From Desulfobacterales bacterium (GTDB lineage Bacteria > Desulfobacterota > Desulfobacteria > Desulfobacterales > SpSt-501), in the NCBI GenBank assembly GCA_030834695.1, contig JAUQXK010000007.1, forward strand, positions 1 to 49,239: a DNA stretch of 49,239 nt, given 5' to 3'. Positions 1-9,555 of this stretch are shown one piece after another (within the stretch, counting starts at the first letter, position 1; each line of letters opens with the position of its first letter). The position numbers and the translations under genes were made by a program. Below the pieces are notes generated by a model. The model made no database searches. It was not told where the DNA came from and was given only the letters and a program-made list of their open reading frames with translations.

Positions 1-195
1 CTCGCCCTGGCCACGGGCGCCGGCGCGGCCAGCCGCCGCGCGCTGGGCACCGCCGTCATCGGCGGCATGCTCGCCTCCACCCTCATCGCCATCCTCTTCG
101 TGCCCGTCTTCTACGTGCTGATGGCCCGAATGAACCGCTGGGTAGAACGTCGCAAGCCGGTAGGAAAACCACCCGAGGAGTCAATGACTCGTTGA
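1..195 (+). CDS. RND efflux pump inner-membrane subunit, C-terminal end (partial)
   Basis: Frame 1 is open from the window edge and encodes about 64 residues ending in TGA at 193-195. The peptide begins [20 protein letters not shown] and continues [20 protein letters not shown], which matches the last transmembrane helix of HAE1/AcrB-type proton-driven drug exporters, followed by a charged cytoplasmic tail. The 5' end lies outside the window, so the partner genes cannot be seen. It is a second RND pump, distinct from the complete operon at 3.6-9.5 kb and on the opposite strand. Family assignment is firm; the substrate is unknown. Confidence 0.85.
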   Translation, partial: LALATGAGAASRRALGTAVIGGMLASTLIAILFVPVFYVLMARMNRWVERRKPVGKPPEESMTR

Positions 196-279
196 CCGCC
201 ACCGAACGCTGACCGGATTCGCGGCGGCATCCGCTGTGTGCTTTTACCCGTTGAGTTGAGCTCTGCTTATCAAAATATC

Positions 280-1062
280 TTATTCGGTCCTGCCTAATAT
301 TGCCGAAACCTTGCCGCATACCCGCTTCAGGTCTTCGCCAGTGTGCAGCAGCATATCCATCGGCATTCGTTCACTCGGGCCGGCGACGCTGATGGAATAC
401 ACGGCAAACCCCGTATAATCATATACCGGCGCGGCCACCCCGCTCATGCCTGCAAAATATTCTTCCTGATTAATGGCGAAGCCCTGCCGGCGTATGGCGG
501 CAATCTCTTCTTTGAATGCCTTCGGCGTGGTGATGGTCTTAGCGGAGAACGCTTTTAGATTTTTCATATGCCCGCAAAAGGCGTCTCTTTCATTCTCGGG
601 CCGGAAAGCGATGATCGCCTTGCCTTGAGCCGTACAATAGATGGGATGACTGGTTCCAACGGCGATATCCATCCGGTATTGATGGCTGCTCTCGACTTTG
701 TTCAGAAAGACGACTTGATCCCCGTTCCGCACGACCAGATTGACCGTCTCATTGTATTTTGAAGATAGTTCCTCCATGAACGGTCTCGCGATTTGCCGGA
801 TGCCCAATCGGTTGATGTACATCATGGCGATCTCAAAAAGGCCTGTTGTCAGCCGGTAGCCGGAATTCGCATGCTTGGACAACAGCCCCAGGTCGCGGAA
901 CGTCAGCAGATAGCGGTGGCAGCCGCTGCGGTCCATTTTGGCTTCGGTGGCGATTTCTTCGAGAGACATGGCGCCGCCCGCGGCCAATATCTTCAGTATG
1001 TTGATCCCTTTTTCCAGTGAACCGATGTGGTAATAATTCGGCTTTTTCCGACGGGGCATCAT
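280..1062 (-). CDS. IclR-family transcriptional regulator
   Basis: A regulator of about 260 residues. An N-terminal winged helix-turn-helix (about residues 13-75, with GSLEKGINILKILAAGGAMS and a recognition region around MDRSGCHRYLLT) is followed by the IclR effector-binding domain (GTSHPIYCTAQGKAIIAF and the C-terminal VAAPVYDYTGFAVYSISVAG). The reading frame is open further upstream to 1128, but the ATG at 1060-1062 is preferred: it is preceded by AAGG at suitable spacing, and the resulting N-terminus is typical of the family. It lies 127 bp downstream of panB on the same strand and could be co-transcribed with it. IclR proteins usually bind small organic acids; the ligand here is unknown. 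The inverted repeat upstream of panB is a candidate operator. Confidence 0.85.
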   Translation of the reverse strand: MMPRRKKPNYYHIGSLEKGINILKILAAGGAMSLEEIATEAKMDRSGCHRYLLTFRDLGLLSKHANSGYRLTTGLFEIAMMYINRLGIRQIARPFMEELSSKYNETVNLVVRNGDQVVFLNKVESSHQYRMDIAVGTSHPIYCTAQGKAIIAFRPENERDAFCGHMKNLKAFSAKTITTPKAFKEEIAAIRRQGFAINQEEYFAGMSGVAAPVYDYTGFAVYSISVAGPSERMPMDMLLHTGEDLKRVCGKVSAILGRTE

Positions 1063-1189
1063 AAAGCGGCCTTGAGTTGATGCATGGTCTTCATGGGGGG
1101 AAACGAAGCTTAATCTTCTGCATTGCAACCCAGCCTCTCCTCCCCGAGAGCGCTGCAGAATCGACTGGGGAGAAGAGGCCGCGCTGTTC

Positions 1190-2038
1190 TTATGAAATCA
1201 TTTTCTTTAACTGCGCCAGGGTTTCCTCCGGCATCTTGAAAGAGTGCTCGGCCGCAGGGAACTTCGCTTCCGATACTTCCTGTTTGTAAGCCTTCAGAGC
1301 ATCCAGAATGATCGGACGGATCTTAGTATACTGCTTCACGAATTTGGGCACGAACCGATCAAAAAGGCCGACCATGTCGTGCGTGACCAGGACCTGACCG
1401 TCGACGTCCGGACCGGCGCCGATCCCGATGACCGGTACCCGCACCGATTCGGCGACGAGTTTTCCGAGGGGCGCCGGTACGGCCTCCAGGATAATCGAAA
1501 AAGCGCCGGCCTGTTCGAGCGCCTTGGCATCGTCGATGATCTGCTTGGCGGCGGTGGCGTCTTTGCCCTGCATCTTGAACCCGCCCAGCGCGCTCGCCGT
1601 CTGCGGCGTCAGACCGATGTGCCCTTGGACCGGTATCCCGGCTTTTACGATGGCTTCCACGGTGGGTGCGAAGTAAACCCCGCCCTCGAGTTTGACCACA
1701 TCGCAGCCGCCTTCCTTCATCAGCCGGCCGGCATTGGTGATGGCCTCGCGGATGGAGGTGTTGTAGCTCATAAACGGCATGTCGCCCACCACCAGGCAGG
1801 TTTTGCACCCGCGCATGACGGCCTGGATGTGATGGACCATGTTATCCATGCTGACGGCCACGGTGCCCTGAAGGCCCATCACCACCATCCCCAGCGAGTC
1901 GCCGACCAGCACAATGTCGACTTCAGCTTCGTCGGCCATCAAGCCGAACGGGTAGTCGTAGGCCGTTATCATGACGAGCTTCCGCTGGTCCTCTTTAGCC
2001 TTCTGGATGTCATGGATCGTAATTTTCTGTCTAGGCAT
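1190..2038 (-). CDS. panB: 3-methyl-2-oxobutanoate hydroxymethyltransferase (PanB)
   Basis: Transfers a hydroxymethyl group from 5,10-methylene-tetrahydrofolate to 2-oxoisovalerate to give ketopantoate, the first step of pantothenate synthesis; a cytoplasmic TIM barrel. The 282-residue length is normal. Diagnostic blocks are present: MITAYDYPFGLMADEA, VLVGDSLGMVV (metal-binding Asp), VVGDMPFMSY, VVKLEGG, GHIGLTPQTASALGG, SIILEAVPAPL and VIGIGAGPDVDGQVLV. The ATG is preceded by AAAGGAGG about 9 bases upstream. No panC, panD or panE is nearby; the neighbour is an IclR regulator. An 8-bp inverted repeat spans its promoter region. Assignment is firm; whether it serves pantothenate synthesis or a specialised branched-chain pathway is open. 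Confidence 0.93.
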   Translation of the reverse strand: MPRQKITIHDIQKAKEDQRKLVMITAYDYPFGLMADEAEVDIVLVGDSLGMVVMGLQGTVAVSMDNMVHHIQAVMRGCKTCLVVGDMPFMSYNTSIREAITNAGRLMKEGGCDVVKLEGGVYFAPTVEAIVKAGIPVQGHIGLTPQTASALGGFKMQGKDATAAKQIIDDAKALEQAGAFSIILEAVPAPLGKLVAESVRVPVIGIGAGPDVDGQVLVTHDMVGLFDRFVPKFVKQYTKIRPIILDALKAYKQEVSEAKFPAAEHSFKMPEETLAQLKKMIS

Positions 2039-2059
2039 TTGCTGTTTTTCCTCCTTTGC

Positions 2060-2101
2060 TAGTCTTGAAATAATACATTATAATAATTCTATACAAGACT
2101 A
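2060..2101 (-). promoter_or_regulatory. Inverted repeat spanning the putative panB promoter
   Basis: Perfect 8-bp arms TAGTCTTG (2060-2067) and CAAGACTA (2094-2101) enclose 26 AT-rich bases. On the minus strand a TATAAT hexamer lies between the arms (2077-2082), with only a weak -35 upstream. The arms therefore flank the likely -10, an arrangement typical of a repressor site. The IclR-type regulator encoded just downstream of panB is the obvious candidate binder, but this is inference. Confidence 0.45.
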
Positions 2102-2233
2102 AACCGCTCCGTTCTTCAAAGTCAATAAAAAAACCTTCGGATGCTTTTTCCTTCGAATGCTTTTTTATGATAGGCTCCGATCATATTCTCGTCTCCCTCT
2201 CCGAGTGGGAGGAACCCGTGGGAGGAAATCCAA

Positions 2234-2833
2234 ATGAAACAGCGGCAAATTCCGTCTATCCTTATCGTATCAGCAGCCCTGATCCTTCTACCGCTTGGCG
2301 CCGGCGCGGACCGCTGCATCGAGGGCGACTGCGTGAACGGGAAGGGCGTCATGGAATACGCCACCGGGCACACGTATACCGGCGAGTTCAAGAACGGAAT
2401 GCGCGAGGGGGAAGGGCTCATGACCCTGCCCGGCGGCCGGACGCTTAAGGGTCGGTTTCAATACAACACGATTTTCGATGGGACCTACACCTACCCGGAC
2501 GGCAAAGTCTACACCGGTCAATGGGAGTTTCGCGAGCGCAACGGCCGGGGGACACTGAAATACCCCGACGGGCGGGTGTACGACGGGGAGTTCAAGAGCG
2601 AGCTGCGGCACGGCAGAGGCGTCATGACCTGGCCCAGCGGACGCCGGTACGAAGGCGATTTCATCCGCGGCAAGCGCACCGGCAAGGGAACCATGACTTA
2701 CACCAACGGCAGGATCTACACCGGCGATTTCGTGGACGGAGAATTGACCGGCCAGGGAGTGATGACTCTTCCCCACGGCAAACGGCTGGAGGGAAAATTC
2801 GTCAAGGGCAAACTCATCGAGCCTTTGCGGTAA
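2234..2833 (+). CDS. Secreted MORN-repeat protein
   Basis: A 199-residue protein with an N-terminal signal peptide (MKQRQIPSILIVSAALILLP, cleavage probably near GAGA-D). The rest is a run of about seven MORN repeats of roughly 23 residues, seen as repeated units such as GHTYTGEFKNGMREGEG, GRVYDGEFKSELRHGRG and GRIYTGDFVDGELTGQG. MORN repeats form beta-hairpin rods that act as spacers or lipid/protein contact surfaces. A GGGAGGAAATCCAA ribosome site precedes the ATG. It is one of only three plus-strand genes in the window and stands alone. Export to the periplasm or envelope is likely; a specific role cannot be assigned. Confidence 0.85.
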   Translation: MKQRQIPSILIVSAALILLPLGAGADRCIEGDCVNGKGVMEYATGHTYTGEFKNGMREGEGLMTLPGGRTLKGRFQYNTIFDGTYTYPDGKVYTGQWEFRERNGRGTLKYPDGRVYDGEFKSELRHGRGVMTWPSGRRYEGDFIRGKRTGKGTMTYTNGRIYTGDFVDGELTGQGVMTLPHGKRLEGKFVKGKLIEPLR

Positions 2834-2964
2834 GGGCAGCTTCCGGCAAGCCGTGATCTCAGCAGCCGGCGCCGGGTACGCTGGGCGATCTCGCCCCTCC
2901 GTTGCGGCCGGCTGACCGAAGGAACGCTGCCGGCAGGTGGGGCGGAGGAGATGGGTCCTGACGA

Positions 2965-3582
2965 TCAGGTCCGGTCTATTCTCAGAAGATATAGGTTGTG
3001 CCGCTTGGTGAGCAAAATGAGCGCGATAACCGAACCGGCCAGGCACAAGAACATATCGCTCTGCGTATCCCAGATGTAACCCTGTGTCCCCAGGAAGGCC
3101 TCGGTATCCGTTGGGTTGGATAGGGACGCCAACCATTCGACGATTTCATATAATGCTGAAAACGCCAACGGTATCGCGATCGATATAAATCCGAGCCATT
3201 TGCCGCGACGAAGCGGTGATGTCCGCGACACGATCTCGCGCGTGTAGATGGCCGGGCCAAATCCCTGCATGAAGTGCCCGAGCTTGTCATAATTGTTTCG
3301 AGTCCAGCCGAACCAATCCTCCATCCAGAAACCCAACGGCACCTTGGCATAGGAGTAATGCGCGCCCAGCATCAGGATCACGGCATGGATGGCGATCAGG
3401 GTATAGGTCAAACTGGTCAACGGAAACCGTTTATAGGTCAGCAGCATAACCGGTAAGGCCATCATGACCGGCATGGTTTCCAGGAGCCATGTCAGACGGG
3501 TATCCAGGGGCTCAATTCCCGACCAGGCCCCAAAGGCCATCACGGTGCTCAGCAACAGGAGATGGTACGTTTTGGAAGCCAT
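2965..3582 (-). CDS. DUF2238 (YjdF-like) integral membrane protein
   Basis: A 205-residue protein with about six hydrophobic segments. Family features include WLLETMPVMMALPVML near the N-terminus, the conserved NNYDKLGHFMQGFGPAIYTRE (Asp, Lys and His next to a membrane segment), ALYEIVEWLASL, and LGTQGYIWDTQSDMFLCLAG near the C-terminus. This pattern matches the DUF2238/YjdF family of inner-membrane proteins, whose function is not established. It lies 48 bp downstream of the outer-membrane factor of the efflux operon on the same strand, so read-through is possible but no functional link is shown. Confidence 0.8.
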   Translation of the reverse strand: MASKTYHLLLLSTVMAFGAWSGIEPLDTRLTWLLETMPVMMALPVMLLTYKRFPLTSLTYTLIAIHAVILMLGAHYSYAKVPLGFWMEDWFGWTRNNYDKLGHFMQGFGPAIYTREIVSRTSPLRRGKWLGFISIAIPLAFSALYEIVEWLASLSNPTDTEAFLGTQGYIWDTQSDMFLCLAGSVIALILLTKRHNLYLLRIDRT

Positions 3583-3630
3583 GCCATCATTCCGAATCCA
3601 ACCCGAACGGCAAGGTCACCAGGGACGATT

Positions 3631-5073
3631 TCAAGGGAGAAATCCCGCTTCCATCAACGGCTGAGCCGGCATGGTCTGTTCGGCGTTTTCAATCCAACCG
3701 CCGCCCATGGCCTTGTAGATGTTGATCAGCGACCGGAAGAGCACGTTCTGGCCGGTCGTCTGGGACAGCTCGACGTTGAACAGGCTGCGATCGGCATCCA
3801 GCACCTCGAGGTAGCTGGTGTAGCCTTCGTCGTAGCGCATCCGTGCCAGGCGAGCATAGTTGCGCAGGGCTTTGAGCTGACGGTTCAGCGCCTCCAGCCG
3901 CTGGCCGGACTTGCCGCGGTCGACCAGCGCATCCTCGACTTCACGGAAGGCGTTCTGGATTGCTTGTTGATAGCTATAGACCGCCAGCTGCTGACCGGCT
4001 TCGGCGGCCTTGACCTCGCCGCCGATACGGCCGGCGGTGAAAAGCGGCACGCTCAGCGGCACGCCGAAATTCCATGTGCGGGAGGCGGCGGTGAACAGAT
4101 TCGACAAATCGGTGCTCACCGTGCCGAATGCTCCGGTCAAAGAGATGGTCGGGAAGTACAGCGACTTCGCCACACCGATGCGGGCATTGGCGGCGATGAG
4201 CGACTGCTCCGCCCGACGGATGTCCGGCCGCCGATCGAGCAGGTCGGACGGCACGCCGGCCGGCACAGCCGGCAGGACCAGCTCATCGATCGTCAAGCCG
4301 CGGGGGACCGCCCCCGGATTGCGCCCGAGCAGCACGCTCAGGGCGTTTTCCGTCTGGCCGATGGCGCGCTCGATGTCCGGGATGCGCGCGAGCGCGTCCT
4401 CGTACTCGGACTCCGCCTGGCTCAAGTCCACCTCGGAGATGATCCCGTTCTGGAAGCGCAGCTGGAACAAGTCCAAGGTGTCCTTGCGGCTGTCCGCCGT
4501 GCGCTGGGTGATTTCCAGCTGCTTGTCCAGCGCCCGGATGTCCACGTAAGACGCCGCCACCGCACTGACCAGGGTCAGAACCACGGTGCGCCGGGCCTCC
4601 TCGGTCGCGAGCAGCTCGGCGCGAGCCGCCTCGGTCGCCCGTCGGAACTTGCCCCAGAAGTCGATCTCCCAGCCGGCGTTGAGAAACGCCTCGTACTGGT
4701 TGTAGGGGTTGTCCTTGCCGTCGATGCGCGTCAGGCCCTTTTCGCTCAACCGCTGGCGAAAGGCATCGGCACTGCCTCCGGCCGAAGGGAACTGGTCCCC
4801 GCGGGTCGAGAAATACCGACCGAAGAACTCCTCGATGCGAGCCGTGGCAATGAGCAGATCCTTGTTCTCATCCAGAGCCATGCGCACCAGCCCGTTCAAC
4901 ACGGGATCGTTGAACTGCTGCCACCAGGCCGTGTTGACGAGATCCCGGGCCTCTTTCTCCTCGACCCGCCAGGCGGCAGGAGTGTCAATGGCCGGGCGTT
5001 TGTAGTCCGGCCCGACCGTCACGCAACCGGTCAGCAGCGCCAGCATCACTCCGCACAGTATGCGCTTAGGCAT
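3631..5073 (-). CDS. RND efflux outer-membrane lipoprotein (OprM/NodT family)
   Basis: A 480-residue TolC-type channel. The N-terminus [17 protein letters not shown] is a lipoprotein signal with the lipobox Cys at residue 17, followed by [10 protein letters not shown], the hallmark start of NodT/OprM-family factors. Two repeats of the outer-membrane efflux domain follow (for example around [14 protein letters not shown] and [20 protein letters not shown]). It forms the trimeric exit duct of the pump encoded directly upstream. Its ATG overlaps the end of the RND gene by 8 bases, indicating translational coupling. Third structural gene of a complete MFP-RND-OMF operon. Confidence 0.93.
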   Translation of the reverse strand: MPKRILCGVMLALLTGCVTVGPDYKRPAIDTPAAWRVEEKEARDLVNTAWWQQFNDPVLNGLVRMALDENKDLLIATARIEEFFGRYFSTRGDQFPSAGGSADAFRQRLSEKGLTRIDGKDNPYNQYEAFLNAGWEIDFWGKFRRATEAARAELLATEEARRTVVLTLVSAVAASYVDIRALDKQLEITQRTADSRKDTLDLFQLRFQNGIISEVDLSQAESEYEDALARIPDIERAIGQTENALSVLLGRNPGAVPRGLTIDELVLPAVPAGVPSDLLDRRPDIRRAEQSLIAANARIGVAKSLYFPTISLTGAFGTVSTDLSNLFTAASRTWNFGVPLSVPLFTAGRIGGEVKAAEAGQQLAVYSYQQAIQNAFREVEDALVDRGKSGQRLEALNRQLKALRNYARLARMRYDEGYTSYLEVLDADRSLFNVELSQTTGQNVLFRSLINIYKAMGGGWIENAEQTMPAQPLMEAGFLP

Positions 5074-8000
5074 GCTCCCCTCCCTTCTGGCTCATCGAAT
5101 GTGGATCCTGGGCCGAGGTGTGGGTCTTGGCCGCATCCCCCCGATGGCTGAGCTTCTCAACGACATAATAGGTCATCGGAATCAAGAATATGGCGATGAA
5201 GCTCGCCGTGAGCATGCCGCCGATGACCCCCGTGCCCATCACCTGGCGCGCTACGGCGCCGGCCCCGGAGGCGATGGCCAGCGGCACGCAGCCCAGGATG
5301 AAGGCGAAGCTCGTCATCAGGATCGGCCGCAGCCGCAGCCGCGCTCCTTCCAGGGCCGCGTCCATGATGGACTTGCCCTTTTCGTATTCCACCTTGGCGA
5401 ACTCGACGATCAGAATCGCGTTCTTGGCCGCCAGCCCGATCAGCATGATCAGCCCGATCTGCGCGTAGAGGTTGAACTCCATGTGGCGCAGAAAAATGCC
5501 GGCAAAGGCGCCCAAGACCGCGATCGGGGTGCCCAACAGCACGCTGAAGGGCAGCGACCAGCTCTCGTACTGGGCCGCCAGGATCAGGAAAACGAAGAGC
5601 ATGGAGAGCCCGAAAATCACCGACACCGGCACCCCCTCCAGGGCCTTCTTCTCCTGAAAGCTCATGCCGAGGTAGTCGAAGCCCATCTCGCGCGGCATGT
5701 TGGCGTTGAACACCTCCTCCAGCGCGGCCATGGCCTGGGCCGAGCTGAAGCCCGGCGCGGCGACCACGTTCACCTGAGCCGAGCGGTAGAGGTTGTAACG
5801 CATGGTGAATTCCGGCCCGGAACGCTGTTCGATAGAGGTGACGGCCGAAAGTGGCACTGTATTGCCGGCGGCGTTGCGCACGTAGAACTGACCCAACTGC
5901 TCGGCCTGGGTGCGGTATTCGCCCTCGGCCTGCACGTACACCTGCCACTGCCTCCCGAAGCGGTTGAAGTAGTTGACAAAGTATCCGCCCATGAAGGCTT
6001 GCAGGGTGCGATAAACCTGGTTCAGATCAACCCCCTGCTTAAGCACCTTGTCGCGGTCAACGTCGACAAATACCTGCGGTACCGTGGGCAGGAAGGTCGT
6101 GGTCGCCCGGGCGATCTCCGGCCGTTTCTTCGCTTCCGCCAAGAACTTCTGGGTGTTCGCCCACAAAAAGTCGATGTCCTTTCCGGCGCGGTCCTCCAGG
6201 ATGAAAGTCACCCCGCCGGAGGTGCCGATGCCCGGTATGGCCGGCGGCGAGAACGCGAAAGCTACTCCCTGTGGGATGCTGCCCATGCGCTGGTTGAGGC
6301 TCGCCATGATGGCTCCGTATTTCTCCTCCGGGCTCTTGCGCTCGTGCCAGGGTTTGAGCGTGATGAAGAAAAACCCGCTGTAGGTGTTCGTCACCCCGGA
6401 GAGCATGCTGTAGCCGACCACCGTGGTGCAGTACTGCACGCCGGGGGTCTCCATGATGATCTTTTCGAGCTCCCGGGTGGCGGCATCCGTGCGCTGCAGC
6501 GAGGCGGCATTCGGCAGCTGCACGCCGGCGTAGAGATAGCCCTGGTCCTCCTCCGGCAGAAAGCCGCCCGGCACTCGCTTGCCCAATACGCCGATCGCAC
6601 CGCTCATGATGACGAGCAGGAGCAGGCTGATGACGAACTTGCGGATGAACCAGCCGCAGATGCTCACGTAGCCGTTGGTGGCCTTGCCGAACAGGGTGTT
6701 AAACCCGCGGTAGAAGGCGCCCAAGGGGCCGCGGGTCTTCTTCTTGGGCTTCAGGATCAGGGAGGAAAGCGCCGGGCTGAGGGTCAGAGCGTTGAAGGCC
6801 GAGATAATAACCGAGATGGCGATGGTGACTGCAAACTGCTGGTAGAGCTTACCCGTGATACCGGGGATGAAGACCGTCGGCAGGAATACGGCCGAGAGCA
6901 CGAGCGCGATCGCCACCACCGGCCCGGAAACCTCCTCCATGGCTTTTAGGGTGGCCTCCTTGGGCGAGAGCCCGTGCTCGATGTGGTGCTCCACCGCCTC
7001 CACCACCACGATGGCGTCATCCACGACGAGCCCGATGGCGAGCACCAGCCCCATCAGGGCGATGGTGTTGATGGAAAACCCCAGAAGCGGGAACATGGCG
7101 AAGGTGCCGATCAGCGAAACCGGGACGGCCAGGGCCGGGATCAGGGTCGCGCGCCAGCCCTGCAGGAAAATGAACACCACGATGACCACCAGCACCAGCG
7201 CCTCGAACAGGGTGTGGATAATTTCCTTGATGCCTTCGCGCACCGATTGGGTCGTGTCCAGGGGGATGCTGTATTCCAGATCGGTCGGGAAGTTCTTCTT
7301 GACCTCCTCCATGAGCCCGGTGACGCCGTCAACGGCTGCGATGGCGTTCGACCCGGGAAGCTGATAAAGGGCGAGCACCGCGGAGGGCTTGCCGTTCAAC
7401 CGACCGACCATCGAGTAGGTCTGGGAGCCTAGCTCGATGCGCGCGACGTCCTTGAGCCGCACGAGCGAGCCGTCCGGGTTGGCGCGCAGGACGATTTGCT
7501 CGAATTCTTCAGGCGCCTCCAGGCGGCCCTGGGCGCGGATGGAGTAGGTGTAGTCGATGCCGGGCGGCGCCGGCTCGGCCCCGATCTGCCCGGCCGGGTT
7601 GACCGTGTTCTGCTTTTTGATGGCGTCCACGATCTCCGGCACGGTGATGTTGAGTTTGGCGAGCTGGTCCGGCTTGACCCACAGGCGCATGGCGTACTGC
7701 CCGGCGCCGAACACGGTGACGCTGGCGATCCCGGGCACGCGCGTCAGCTGATCGTTCAGATTGATGTAAGCGTAATTGGCCAGGAAGGTCGCGTCGTAGC
7801 TCCCGCCCGGCGAAGACAACGCCACCAGCATGAGCGGCGAAGAGGTGGACTTCTTGACGGTTACCCCGTAGTCGCGCACCTCGGCGGGCAGCTTCGAATC
7901 CGCCTGCGATTTGCGGATCTGCGTCAGAACCTGATCGATGTTGGGATCAGTCTTGACGTCGAAGTTCACGTACAGCTTCAGCTCGCCGTTGTTGGCGTTG

Positions 8001-8242
8001 AGCGAGTACATGTAGTTCATGTTGTCCACCCCGCTCATCTCCTGCTCGATGGGGGTGGCCACCGACTGCTCCACGGTCTGGGCGTCGGCTCCGACATAGG
8101 TCGTGTTGATGTAGATCTCGGGCGGGACGATTTCGGGGTACTGGGCGGTCGGCAACCCCAGCATCGCCACGATGCCCACGATGACGGTGATGATGGAGAT
8201 CACGATCGCCACGATCGGGCGGTTGATGAAGAACTTTGCCAT
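5066..8242 (-). CDS. RND multidrug efflux transporter (HAE1/AcrB-MexF type)
   Basis: A 1058-residue inner-membrane pump of normal length. It begins [20 protein letters not shown], the typical HAE1 start. The proton-relay residues are present: the Asp pair in [12 protein letters not shown] (408-409) and the Lys in [15 protein letters not shown] (about 945). Large periplasmic loops follow the first and seventh helices. Expected to export hydrophobic or amphiphilic compounds with the adjacent MFP and OMF proteins. The gap to the upstream MFP gene is 137 bp and holds a REP-like palindrome, unusual for such an operon. Substrate range cannot be told from sequence. Confidence 0.96.
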   Translation of the reverse strand: MAKFFINRPIVAIVISIITVIVGIVAMLGLPTAQYPEIVPPEIYINTTYVGADAQTVEQSVATPIEQEMSGVDNMNYMYSLNANNGELKLYVNFDVKTDPNIDQVLTQIRKSQADSKLPAEVRDYGVTVKKSTSSPLMLVALSSPGGSYDATFLANYAYINLNDQLTRVPGIASVTVFGAGQYAMRLWVKPDQLAKLNITVPEIVDAIKKQNTVNPAGQIGAEPAPPGIDYTYSIRAQGRLEAPEEFEQIVLRANPDGSLVRLKDVARIELGSQTYSMVGRLNGKPSAVLALYQLPGSNAIAAVDGVTGLMEEVKKNFPTDLEYSIPLDTTQSVREGIKEIIHTLFEALVLVVIVVFIFLQGWRATLIPALAVPVSLIGTFAMFPLLGFSINTIALMGLVLAIGLVVDDAIVVVEAVEHHIEHGLSPKEATLKAMEEVSGPVVAIALVLSAVFLPTVFIPGITGKLYQQFAVTIAISVIISAFNALTLSPALSSLILKPKKKTRGPLGAFYRGFNTLFGKATNGYVSICGWFIRKFVISLLLLVIMSGAIGVLGKRVPGGFLPEEDQGYLYAGVQLPNAASLQRTDAATRELEKIIMETPGVQYCTTVVGYSMLSGVTNTYSGFFFITLKPWHERKSPEEKYGAIMASLNQRMGSIPQGVAFAFSPPAIPGIGTSGGVTFILEDRAGKDIDFLWANTQKFLAEAKKRPEIARATTTFLPTVPQVFVDVDRDKVLKQGVDLNQVYRTLQAFMGGYFVNYFNRFGRQWQVYVQAEGEYRTQAEQLGQFYVRNAAGNTVPLSAVTSIEQRSGPEFTMRYNLYRSAQVNVVAAPGFSSAQAMAALEEVFNANMPREMGFDYLGMSFQEKKALEGVPVSVIFGLSMLFVFLILAAQYESWSLPFSVLLGTPIAVLGAFAGIFLRHMEFNLYAQIGLIMLIGLAAKNAILIVEFAKVEYEKGKSIMDAALEGARLRLRPILMTSFAFILGCVPLAIASGAGAVARQVMGTGVIGGMLTASFIAIFLIPMTYYVVEKLSHRGDAAKTHTSAQDPHSMSQKGGEHA

Positions 8243-8286
8243 GAATCAACCTTTCAGCTTAACCAAGCGAAATCGGTTTGTTTTTT

Positions 8287-8336
8287 GTGGGAGAGGCTTT
8301 CAGCCTCGATCTTCGCGGCTGGAAAGCCGCTCCCAC
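8287..8336. repeat. REP-like palindromic element, copy 1
   Basis: A 50-bp imperfect inverted repeat. The left arm is GTGGGAGAGGCTTTCAGCCT and the right arm read in reverse is GTGGGAGCGGCTTTCCAGCC. Each arm is itself a small stem-loop unit, as in paired REP sequences. It sits between the MFP and RND genes of one operon, so it would lie in the mRNA. A related copy is at 10996-11066. Confidence 0.75.
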
Positions 8337-8379
8337 AGAAAAAATTTCGATTGTTCGGAGGCGTGTGCAAAATCGCCAT

Positions 8380-9543
8380 TTATTGCTTTGGGGTATAAGG
8401 CTTGGGCGTCACCTTGACCCCCTCGCCGACTTTCTGGGTTCCCTCGGCCACCACGCGGTCCCCCGGCTTCAAACCTTCCCGGATGAGCCACAGGTTGTCA
8501 AAGCGCTCGCCGGCCGTGACGCCGCGGATACGCACCGTGTTGTCGGCTTCTACGACTGCGACCTGATAGCGTCCCTGCAACTCGCCGACCGCCCGCTGCG
8601 GCACCAGCAGGGCACCCTTCGCCGTGCCCATCAGCGCGCGCACCTTGGCGTACTGCCCCGGCCGCAGGAGGTTCTCGGGGTTGGGGAAGAGGATGGCCAC
8701 CTTGATCGTTCCGGTCTGGGGGTCCACCTGGCGGTCGGCAAACGAGAACGTCCCCTTTTGCGGCCAGGTGCTGCCGTCGGCCAGGATCAGGTCAAACGAC
8801 GTCCTATCGGCATCCGACCTTTTCTCCGGCTTGGACTTCTCCACCGCCTGCAGGTATTCACGCTCGCTGATGGGCACATACACCTTGATGGGGTTCACGG
8901 TGGACACCGTTGTCAGCTCACGGGCCTGGGGGGTGCCCACGAGATCGCCCATCTGGGCCTTGGCCGCGCCGGCGATGCCGTCGATGGGGGAGCTGATCTT
9001 GGTAAAACCCAGGTCGAGTTCGGCCTTGCGCACCTGCGCCTGGGATGCCAGCACCTGGGCTTCAGCGCTCTGCACGGAGCCGACGGCGTTGTCCTTGTCT
9101 CTCTGGCTGACCGCATTGGCCGCCGCCAGCGGCAGAATCCGCTTCAGATTGGCCTGGGCGGTCTGCAAAACTGCCTGCTGCTTGGCCAGGGCGGCGCGAG
9201 CTTCGTCCAGCGCCGCTTGGAACGAACGCGGGTCGATCTCGAAAAGCAGGGTGCCCTTCTTGACGAGATCCCCCTCCTTGTAGTTCTGCTTGGTCAGGTA
9301 GCCCTGCACCTGGGCCAAAATCGTGGCGTTCACCAGGCCGTCCATGGAGGCGACCCACTCCTGGTACACCGGGACATCCCGTTGGATGACCTCCGCCACT
9401 TCCACCTCCGGCGGGGGCAGTGGTACGGCCGCTTTTTTCTCCTCGGTGCAGCCGACCAGGCTGATTCCCGTCAACAGAACTGCCAGGATGAACCCGGACA
9501 TGCCATTCACGCTATTCCTTTTTTCCCGCAATACAGTCGTCAT
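8380..9543 (-). CDS. RND efflux periplasmic adaptor (membrane fusion lipoprotein, AcrA/MexE type)
   Basis: A 387-residue adaptor linking the inner-membrane pump to the outer-membrane channel. The signal ends in the lipobox LVGC (Cys about residue 32), predicting lipid anchoring. Next come a lipoyl/barrel-sandwich half (VNATILAQVQGYLTKQNYKE, GTLLFEIDPRSF), an alpha-hairpin with repeated Ala/Gln heptads (about 110-175), the second lipoyl half (LDLGFTKISSPIDGIAG) and the beta-barrel and membrane-proximal domains (LLRPGQYAKVRALM, LLVPQRAVGELQG). The ATG at 9543 follows GGAG by 8 bases. Only 12 bp separate it from the stop codon of the upstream HD-GYP gene, implying one transcript. Confidence 0.95.
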   Translation of the reverse strand: MTTVLREKRNSVNGMSGFILAVLLTGISLVGCTEEKKAAVPLPPPEVEVAEVIQRDVPVYQEWVASMDGLVNATILAQVQGYLTKQNYKEGDLVKKGTLLFEIDPRSFQAALDEARAALAKQQAVLQTAQANLKRILPLAAANAVSQRDKDNAVGSVQSAEAQVLASQAQVRKAELDLGFTKISSPIDGIAGAAKAQMGDLVGTPQARELTTVSTVNPIKVYVPISEREYLQAVEKSKPEKRSDADRTSFDLILADGSTWPQKGTFSFADRQVDPQTGTIKVAILFPNPENLLRPGQYAKVRALMGTAKGALLVPQRAVGELQGRYQVAVVEADNTVRIRGVTAGERFDNLWLIREGLKPGDRVVAEGTQKVGEGVKVTPKPYTPKQ

Positions 9544-9555
9544 GTTTTTGCTCCG

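Noticed and set aside
2288-3136. Long minus-strand frame opposite the MORN gene, and similar long frames opposite other genes (for example 5060-6949, 3562-5151, 23767-25398)
   Set aside because: High-GC antisense shadows: low-complexity His/Arg/Gly-rich composition, no domain motifs, and the opposite frame encodes a clear protein.
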